DNA of 64,000 nt from Pseudeuparius sepicola (Eukaryota; Arthropoda; Insecta; Coleoptera; Anthribidae): contig OY987299.1 in NCBI GenBank assembly GCA_963920635.1, forward strand, positions 123,071,373 through 123,135,372, written 5' to 3'. Numbering within the stretch: position 1 is the first letter of the stretch; each line of letters opens with the position of its first letter. The notes under the pieces were generated by a model. The model saw nothing but the letters and a program-made list of their open reading frames with translations. It was not told where the DNA came from and searched no databases. Shown here piece by piece: positions 56,289 to 64,000 of the stretch. The position numbers and the translations under genes were made by a program.

Positions 56289-57165
56289 CAGGGACTCTTT
56301 AAAATAAGGGGACACAGCATTTCACAGTCTATCACATAGGAAAAGTGAAGCCTTGAGGGGAAGTTTGTTTTCTGTAGACTCCAAGGAGACCACATAAGTG
56401 GGCTGGTACAAAGTTATGTTATAAATATGTCAGTGTGTCCAACTGCCATCAGGTTTTATGTGATAAGATAGTGCCATAGATTCTAAAGGAGGCAAAAAGT
56501 TTCCCATCATAATTCACAATTTTTAAGAGGGGGTTGCCGACAGCGAAAGTGACGTTAGATTTCGTATTTTTTTAAGTTGTATAGCATAAAATCTAATAAC
56601 ATTTTACCTGGCAAAAATTTAGTACAAACATCTCTGTCTTCATTTTAATCATAAGATCTTAAAAGCATACCTATGCACTGGAATTATTATTTTTCCCAAG
56701 GTTTTCATAAACTATAAAACAAAGCACTGCTTGTAATATCTTATCATTAAAATGAAAACAGAGATGTTTGTACTAAATTTTTGCCAGGTAAAATGTTATT
56801 AGATTTTATGCTATATAACTTAAAAAATTACGAAATCTAACGTCACTTTCGCTGTCGGCAACCCCCGTTTTCTAACTTCCAGATACTCAGATGTGACAAT
56901 TAAAGAATTTCAAATATACAATAAATTTGTATCATTTGACAGTTGCCATATATTCTGTATTTGTAGACACAACATTGTCAACTCCAATTTTTAGAAATCA
57001 TGGAAGCCATTATTAATTTTTACTAACAATCAAAGTACCTGTTTTATTAATAGATTCTCCAATAAAATGGCATACTTCGCATCACTGATACCATTAGAAT
57101 GTGGAAAGAATAGGCCTCACTTTGGAAAGTATAATGCTGGGTCCCCTTACTTTAAAGAGTCCCTG
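56289..57165. mobile_element. hAT-type non-autonomous element (family G, copy 2)
   Basis: CAGGGACTCTTTAAAATAAG and CTTTAAAGAGTCCCTG are the tips, flanked by an exact 8-bp duplication GCATCACT (56281-56288 and 57166-57173). The sequence outside the nested MITE matches copy 1 in reverse orientation. The intact target duplication makes the hAT assignment strong. Confidence 0.95.
56529..56866. mobile_element. 338-bp MITE nested in family G copy 2
   Basis: GGGGGTTGCCGACAGCGAAA and TTTCGCTGTCGGCAACCCCC are perfect tips, and pairing runs ~120 bp. The homologous position in copy 1 (TTTTTAAGTTTTCTACTCAG on its reverse strand) is uninterrupted, so this is a proven insertion. A G-rich tip hints at PIF/Harbinger, but the target duplication is unclear. 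Confidence 0.92.
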
Positions 57166-58917
57166 GCATCACTGCGAACCTGGACGGCTGGACGTGACTG
57201 CTTACTGTGATTGATATGTAATACTGCGAAGACGCCAATGTACATCTATATTTTTACTTATGCAGTATCAGTATACAGGGTGAGTTTTTCGATGCCCACT
57301 ATGGGGATCTCGGAAACTAGCAGAGCTAGAACAAAGGTTAAATGGGGAAAGAATGGCAGTTTTGAATGCTCAATCTAATGCCCCTTTTGGATTTTTAAAA
57401 AAGTTCACGGCTCACTAGATATAGATAGATATAAGAGTGATTTTTTGCTATTTCATCTGATCTCTGTAGCTCCGTTATTTCTGATTATACAAAAAAACTG
57501 TAGAGACAAAAATTGGATAATTTTGGACTTAATAAGATAATCTAATCCAATGTTTTATTTATTTGTGATTTTTTAGATATGACATAAACTTGTGTTTTTT
57601 TAAATGTAAATCATAGTTGGCTGTAGCCTTATAAAATCGGCCATTTTTTGAGCTTTTGCGGGTTACTGAATCTCATCTCCTTCAGGGGCTTAAGCCCCCC
57701 CGGAGAAAAAAGGCTAGCTACGCCTATGAATAGTTGTAAATATAAATATTTTGGATATTGCTTCAGGGGCCACACAAAACTTACGTATGGTTCAAAATAA
57801 AAACCGATGCACGATGCACGTCATCAATGGCCAAAATTACGTTATCAACATTTTTCAAAAAATATGAAATGATTTTTTTTGTGTATTAAAATTTGAATTT
57901 GATGGGTATAGTTGGGTTGGCAGCTCTACCGACGATTTGTACAGGGTATGGGCCAAACTGAACAGTATTAAAGGGAAAATCCTATTTCTAACGGAGATAG
58001 AAGAAATCTGATATCGGTGTCTGAGGCTCATTTCAATGATAAACTTAATGGCGAAACCCGCAAATCGATATCTGTCACCGTTCTTGAGTTAGAGGGCGTT
58101 TTTCGAAAATGTGCGTTTTCAAAAAGTGGCCGTAACTTTTTTTGGGTTGAAAATTTTGTGTTTTTGTAAAAACATTCCTAAAGCACCTTTTTACGTAGAA
58201 TCCAATGCTGCTACAACATTTTTTTTTTCAAGTTAATGGTTAAGAGCTACCGATGAAAAATAATTTTTTTAAATGTATATTTTCCCTTTTTTTTTTAATA
58301 CAGCAAAAAATTACCATTCCAAAAATATATAACACTTAATGATTTACTTAAGTAGTTATCAATTACTAATAGCTTTTTATGATTTCATGTTTATAATTAA
58401 TTGGAAGCGCGCCCTTTCAACAAGTAGGCTTTGAACGGTGAGAAACTGAAACAACCTTGGAAAAATGTTTTTTATTATACTTATTTGAAAACACCTTATT
58501 TTCATCTGTTTTAGCAATAATTAAAGATGGGGTTTTTCGGGCTAGCGCACGGAAACAGCGCATGGAAAAACTTTCCGTGCGCTGAATAAAAATACCGAAT
58601 ATATGGCTTTAAAATATAAATATACAGCAAAGTAAACTAAATTTAAGAAACTCTATATGCTCTCTGATATTTAACATGTACATATTTTGTATTTTAATTC
58701 GTAAGTGTTTCAATATTTAGATACATTTCTGTAATATTTTTGACGTTTTATTCACCTTATCTGACAATAACTAATTTACAACAAAACACCTTTGAAATAA
58801 TTTGAGAGTAACCATGGAAACGCATCATACATACCAAACAAACACTATATTGTCTGCATTGTTTATTTTTTGTCAATTAAATTTATTATAAAATGCTGAT
58901 AATAGTATATTACATAG
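57166..58917. other. Non-coding stretch with two foldback left ends
   Basis: TACAGGGTGAGTTTTTCGAT at 57274 continues with CACTATGGGGATCTCGGAAA, the arm family of 13368 and 16676, but no right partner was found. TACAGGGTATGGGCC at ~57939 is a second solo tip. The hairpin AGCGCACGGAAA / TTTCCGTGCGCT is at 58543-58582. No gene. Confidence 0.5.
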
Positions 58918-59032
58918 CGAGAGTTGTAAACAGCTTATTACGTATGAGTGGAAAAGTTGCGAACGAGCCGCGCAGCGGCGAGTGCTGTAATTCCACGAGT
59001 ATGTAATAAGCTTACAACTCGAGTTTTGTATT
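58918..59032. repeat. Inverted rep with CpG-rich centre
   Basis: GAGAGTTGTAAACAGCTTAT pairs with ATAAGCTTACAACTCGAG, and GAGTGGAA with TTCCACGAG. The centre is GCCGCGCAGCGGC, itself a hairpin. Confidence 0.7.
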
Positions 59033-59186
59033 ATAATTTTTCTTCGACGAAAGAAAAACTATTATAATAGATTAGATAAACTATACTTCTGATTATATGT
59101 CAGACAACAATTAGTATGTTGGTTAGTTGCTATGGTGACGCGGATGCCGCGCTAACGATAATTGCGTTTTAATTAAGAACAGATAC

Positions 59187-59240
59187 GTAATTTTTTTTAT
59201 TACGTGTCAGTCATTACGTGTCAGTCATTACGTATCAGTG
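59187..59240 (+). repeat. 14-bp tandem repeat, three units
   Basis: ATTACGTGTCAGTC repeated, the last copy with one change (ATTACGTATCAGTG). Confidence 0.85.
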
Positions 59241-59360
59241 TTCGTAACAAATGAACTTACTTATAACCTAAACCGTCACTTAATAGGTATGTTACTAGCA
59301 TAGGAGTAGAATTTTTTTTTCTATTTTTTGTGCAATTTATATAAACTTGTTAATATCTAC

Positions 59361-59635
59361 AATGAAATTTGAAAGTTATGAAAAATGGGATATGATAGTC
59401 TGTTTTATACAATCCGGGGAAAATGCGGATGCAACGAGCAATTTATACTACGAGCGGTGTCCAGAGAGAAGACATCCTTCCAAGGACATTTTTGCAAGAT
59501 TGCGACACTCAATTTGATTAATAGTGGACATTTAAAGATATGCCGAAGCCGAAAAGGTACGAGTTAAACATAGATACCTAAGCATTTTCCCCGGATTGTA
59601 TAAAACAGACTTCATAACTTTTAAATTGCATCGTA
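59361..59635. mobile_element. MITE with 29-bp perfect inner stems
   Basis: GTCTGTTTTATACAATCCGG with GGAAAATGC at 59398-59427 pairs exactly with the block at 59582-59611. Outer parts AAAGTTATGAA and TTCATAACTTT pair if a ~15-nt insertion on the left is allowed. Confidence 0.7.
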
Positions 59636-61104
59636 GGTATGTTATAATAATAATATTAATAATACTAATAATATTAGAGACGGTGTTGGCCGTAGGCAAT
59701 ATATAGGTACGCTAAAAACCCTGTGATAAAATATAAAACTTGTTGTGTTAACAAGCTCTGAATTTCACAAAGCAATTTTCGAGGCAATTTTTCCTTCTTT
59801 TCAGGCCCAATCCCTGTGTAAATAAGCCCTAAGCTCCACTGCGCGCATGCCTGTGACAGTGTTTGCCTTAGAAATTGTCGGGCCGTTACCTGGAAACGCA
59901 AGTTTTCCTCTATACCTAAATGCGTTTCTTCTGCCGACAGTACAAAGCTTGGAATAAGCCGTTTGGAACGAGGCGACGCGACGGGACGCGCAGGTATATT
60001 CTAAAACCAGCATGACTCGGCTTTGTGTTTTTATACGGTTTGAGGTAATCTGGGTGTTTTTGAAGGCAAACAAACAACGCGAAATCGATAAAGTACTGTT
60101 GTCTGTTGTAATCTGTTGTTCGCAGATTGTAAGCGGAGATTGTGAAAGTAAAATTACGACAGTTCCACCCATGTTCAACTTCTCAAAAAAGATGTTTCGA
60201 GCCATACAAATTTTAAAATCACCTTACACCCTGAATGGCAGTTTTTACTAGATGTTTATTTCTTGAGAACTTTCCGTTAATTAGTCTTAATAAGGCATGT
60301 AACCTAACCATAAATCATTCTTATGATAATAATAAACATTAAAATATTATAAATAATAATTTATTGTCATATGAGTGCAACAATTTAAAAAAACTGCAGT
60401 TAAATATGATTAATTGTAGTAATTAAAAATGACTAATTATAGCGACTGTTGCTATTCCAGCAGCGATATCTCGTCTGTTTTGTCTATAAATACGAAAAAA
60501 GTAAGACCTTCTGCACACATCTGATACATCTGTTCCTCTTGGAGACAGTTTGTGCTCTTTGGCTTTAGGATTAAGTTATTTTTTATTAAGGCGATATGCG
60601 GGCTTACTTTTAATCTTTTTATTAATAACCTGGTATTTAACTTCAGGTTTATTATGGCTGGCAGCCATGCTTACCACACCAGACTTTTATGTGCAAGAAG
60701 CCATTTACAAAGTCTGTTGTCGCGAAACTTGGACAGTTTTGCGTAACGCAACAAAAAACTGCTTGTTCAACATGTTACCTGGGATTTTTCATATTCCTAA
60801 TTAAATATCCACGGCAAACATAAAAACTTTAGTATCATATTTAGCGCGAATGGGTTGAATAATTGTTAGAACATGGTGGCGTATAAAATTTCCTTCACGA
60901 GCAAATGAAAAAAACTGCAACTAATGATAAAAAATTAAAACAGAAGGCCATGATTTTTTATTTTTGTATACTTTTTTATCGCAGACAACTTTCTCTTTAT
61001 ACCATTTTTCTCTACGATGCAAAATAAGGGTACTTTACTCTTGTGCCGCGTTTAAGTTTTTGATTAAATAAACCACATGAGTCTTAAATGCGCCGAAATC
61101 GGAA
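59636..61104. other. Non-coding stretch with unsupported frames
   Basis: A 134-codon minus frame (59801-60205) and an 84-codon plus frame (60550-60804) are the longest here. Neither has a recognised domain, and the second begins at a non-ATG codon. A TATAAATA box lies at ~60485. Confidence 0.35.
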
Positions 61105-61774
61105 AAATATGTTTTTCTTGAAATCGGCATTAAAATGCCCCAAAATCATCATTAAAAGCACAGAAATCGTACAATAATCTAGCCCATTATTGTACGATTT
61201 TTTCAATAAGTAGGCCTTGGCGAGATGTAATCATCAAACGTCAGACGCGGAGAAATCGCCCGTCAAAAGTGACCAAATATTCAAAACCCGGCCGATAAAG
61301 GCTCATTTAACTTTTCGTACACATTGCGAAATTGTTTCCTATAGAAGCGCAATCCTTCAGTATACATATTTTAGTAAATTTGAATATCAATAGATTTGTT
61401 GTGTAGGCTGCACAAGAAGCAGCAGTTTGGTTTTTCTGTCAGAAGGTGCCGTACGTCATTATACTTGTCCTAGGTAGAGCGATCGGTAAAGTCAAGCAAC
61501 GCCGCGCGTAGTCGGTTCGTGGACGGGTGATCCCTTATTATTATTTTCTTGCCTAATAAAACATTTTTTTTCCGATTTAAAAAAAATATAATATGTACCT
61601 CGGCACTGAAGTTCTTTTTATGACTCATGTGGTATATTTGCCTCGGCCAGAGGCCTCAGCAACTAAACTCCACATGAGTTTTTAAAAGCTTTTATTTAAC
61701 TTGCAATGTATGTATGTATGTATGTAATTTGTTCGGGTGGAATCTTGCAACTCAATTTTGAAGCAGATATCTTC

Positions 61775-62259
61775 AACCGATCGAGCTGAAATTTTGTACA
61801 CACGTTTAATTTGGATGACAATGCATGATTATATGTGTGACGTCATTCTAAATCCAACATGGCGGATCACCCAAGATGGCGGACTAGTTAAATTTCAACC
61901 GATCGAGCTGAAATTTTGTACACACGTTTAATTTGGATGACAATGCATGATTATATGTGTGACGTCATTCTAAATCCAACATGGCGGAACACTCAAGATG
62001 GCGGACTAGTTAAATTTCAACCGATCGAGCTGAAATTTTGTACACACGTTTAATTTGGATGACAATGCATGATTATATGTGTGACGTAATTCTAAATCCA
62101 ACATGGCGGAACACTCAAGATGGCGGACTAGTTAAATTTCAACCGATCGAGCTGAAATTTTGTACACACGTTTAATTTGGATGACAATGCATGATTATAT
62201 GTGTGACGTCATTCTAAATCCAACATGGCGGAACACCCAAGATGGCGGACTAGTTAACT
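61775..62259 (+). repeat. Four tandem units of 122 bp
   Basis: CCGATCGAGCTGAAATTTTG recurs at 61777, 61899, 62021 and 62143, exactly 122 bp apart. Units differ by a few bases (GGATCACCC against GGAACACTC). Each holds AACATGGCGGA and AAGATGGCGGA. Related to the single copy at 47310-47440. Confidence 0.95.
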
Positions 62260-62505
62260 TTGACTTGTGTAGTTTGGTGAGATAGGCGTCAACAGCATTG
62301 GTCTGCAACCTGTCTCGTTGTATATTTAGGCTCCAAGCTCTTCGCGCCTGGTCAAGCATACGTGGCCTTAAGTAGGGTTAGATCATTAGAAGGTCTCCTC
62401 ATTGAAGCGCTAGACTGTTCTAAACTAACCGGCAAACGACCTTGCAACAATGATGCGTTAACTGAGATGAATAGACTCAGACACCTGGCCAAACTAAAAA
62501 TTACA

Positions 62506-62838
62506 AAATAAATTAAAAGTAAAAAAATATTTTTAAAAAAAGCTTTTATTTAAATGCGCTAAAAAGAATAAAATAATCTTTTCTTTTAAAACTTTTACTA
62601 TCAACTTATAACGTCATTCCACAATTTATATGATATAAAAGCTTGTCGCGAGATTTAAGTTTTCAAACTAAGTAAATACCACTACTTAAATCTCGCGACA
62701 AGCTTTTATATCATATAAATTGTGGAATGACGTTATAAGTTGATAGTAAAAGTTTTAAAAGAAAAGATTATTTTATTCTTTTTAGCGCATTTAAATAAAA
62801 GCTTTTTTTAAAAATATTTTTTTACTTTTAATTTATTT
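62506..62838. repeat. 333-bp near-perfect palindrome
   Basis: 155-bp arms with no mismatch found by eye surround a 23-bp loop. The innermost stem is GTCGCGAGATTTAAGT / ACTTAAATCTCGCGAC. Such identity implies recent formation or ongoing arm-to-arm correction. Confidence 0.95.
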
Positions 62839-63322
62839 AAGTTGAACTTCAGTGCCTTGGTACATAAATAACTATTATTAGGCAAAAAAAAATAATCATA
62901 AGGGATCACCCGTCCATGAGCCGACTGCGCGCGGCGTAGCTTGACTTTGACGATAGCTGTACTTAGGTCAAGTATGACGAGGCATGGCGCTTCCTAACAG
63001 AAACTTTAAACTGCCGCCTGTTGTGCAGCCTCCATGAAAAATTTGATATTCAAACCTACTTAAATATTTACACTGAAAGATTGCGCTGCTACAGGTAACA
63101 ATTTCGCAATGTGTACGAAAGGTTAAATGGGCCTTTATTGGCCGGGTTTTGAATATTTGGTCACTTTTGACGGGCGATAGCTCCGCGTCTTGCGTTTGAT
63201 GTTTACATCTCGCCAAGGACTACTTAAAATGGTACAAAAATGGGCTACTTCAGTGCCAATTTCTAAGCTTTTAATGACAAGTTTTAGACACTTCACTGCC
63301 GATTTCAAGAAAAATAGTATAT

Positions 63323-64000
63323 GTTACTCCGAGTAGGTCTTTTTGTGCTTCGCCCAGTACGGCCTCACCTTCGGTTCGGCCGTCAATCTCTGGCCTCAGC
63401 ACAAAAAGTCTCACTTCTACTATTATATCAGGTCCATAGGTAGACTTTGTCGAAAGGGGATTCACAAATTTGAAAAAATTAAATGCAATGTTTTTTGTTA
63501 AATTTTTTTTCGAATTATGAAGGTCAAACACAGTTTAAACGAATGAAAAAAAAAAAATAGAATCGACCTATTGTACGAGCAAAACATATTGCGTATTGCG
63601 GTGCCATCAGCTTGGTGGTATTTTTCTTACTATAATTATTATTGATTTGTAACTAAGAAGTACTCTTTTATCTATTTTAGAAAGACAATTAAAATGTTAA
63701 GAAAAGTATCGTTTGTTGTTTTTTTTTTAAATCGTAGCCGGCCCTCCATTTGCATTTTGCGAATGGTAGGAAGGTCAAAAGAAGCGGTTTTTGAAGGCCT
63801 TTCGAACAAATTTATGCATTTATATTTGTGTATTAAGTATATATTTTTTAGTAGAATAATTCTTTTCGGTCGGTCTTACAGTCCTCTTTGTAATTTCTTT
63901 ACATTCAAAACAGACCGTATTAAACCGATTTTTATTTAAGAGTCCATAACCCCCCCCCCCTTCGGAAAGCCATTACTGGATAGTTTAAAAAATTTTGAAA
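63323..64000. other. Non-coding end of window; C-run
   Basis: No gene. Holds a partial family-E foldback arm and a run of about 12 C at 63948-63960. Confidence 0.5.
63731..63811 (+). repeat. Partial arm of foldback family E
   Basis: GAAGCGGTTTTTGAAGGCC and preceding AGCCGGCCCTCCATTTGCAT match 30690-30770. The element tips are not present. Confidence 0.75.

Larger units (their letters stand above)
61105..63322. mobile_element. 2.2-kb foldback with tandem array and palindrome in its loop
   Basis: Left arm 61105-61614 and right arm 62845-63322 are diverged reverse complements. Landmarks include CCTTGGCGAGATG / CATCTCGCCAAGG, CACATTGCGAAATTGTT / AACAATTTCGCAATGTG and GGGTGATCCCTTA / TAAGGGATCACCC. 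The loop holds (ATGT)n, four 122-bp tandem units and a 333-bp near-perfect palindrome that ends next to the right arm. No transposase sequence seen. Confidence 0.85.

Noticed and set aside
59801..60205. 134-codon minus-strand frame
   Set aside because: No recognisable domain, an overlapping frame on the other strand, and no promoter or polyadenylation signal in fitting positions.
61164..61200. 15-bp perfect hairpin after CACAG, resembling the micro-hairpins
   Set aside because: No flanking direct repeat, no CTGTG end, and the matching place in the right arm of the same foldback has diverged homologous sequence rather than an empty site.

Overview
This is a window of eukaryotic, almost certainly insect, nuclear DNA. 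It is strongly AT-rich, has no bacterial-style gene packing, and is filled with decayed class II transposons typical of insects (Tc1/mariner, hAT, pogo/Tigger, Helitron-like), plus one non-LTR retrotransposon. TACCTACC-type runs and CACCCTGTA-ended foldbacks fit Hemiptera, Coleoptera or Lepidoptera, but the sequence alone does not settle the order. I see no rRNA, tRNA or CRISPR, and no complete multi-exon host gene. It reads as intergenic or intronic DNA with a few scattered first-exon or promoter-like islands.

Layout. 1-10 kb: a full-length palindrome, a mariner-type transposase relic (1638-2172), a long-arm foldback whose loop holds a transposase C-terminus (5203-6283), a MITE, and the best candidate host gene, a 93-codon single-membrane-span protein at 9328-9609. 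10.5-16.1 kb: one nested stack whose matching outer ends (10495/16132) enclose a Tc1-like element with a broken transposase and a possible 60-bp intron, a foldback, and a 5'-truncated LINE. 16.7-18.3 kb: a foldback with about 490-bp arms that still holds the N-terminal half of a transposase. 19-36 kb: more foldbacks, a hAT transposase C-terminus (22573-22885), a mirrored array of ~140-bp repeats (23.9-25.0 kb), a complex nested palindrome with a 15-bp minisatellite (27.2-28.4 kb), and GC-rich islands. 36-52 kb: a Helitron-like end pair, a YLDETW transposase relic, a pogo-like element, a foldback enclosing a first-exon-like segment with a GTAAGT donor, and a set of micro-hairpins. 52-64 kb: a hAT MITE, a Tc1-type foldback with an HTH remnant in its loop, two copies of one hAT family (one carrying a datable nested insertion), and a 2.2-kb palindrome holding a 4 x 122-bp tandem array and a near-perfect 333-bp palindrome.

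Two themes stand out. First, many long-arm foldbacks share TACAGGGTG/CACCCTGTA ends, and two of them keep different pieces of the same DDD-type transposase family in their loops. This suggests that inverted duplication plus internal deletion of autonomous elements produced them. Second, five hairpins of only 26-34 nt, starting CAC(A/T)G or CAGTG, are each flanked by an exact 7-bp direct repeat, as if they were insertions with target-site duplication. I cannot match these to a known element class, and they are the most unusual signal in the window.
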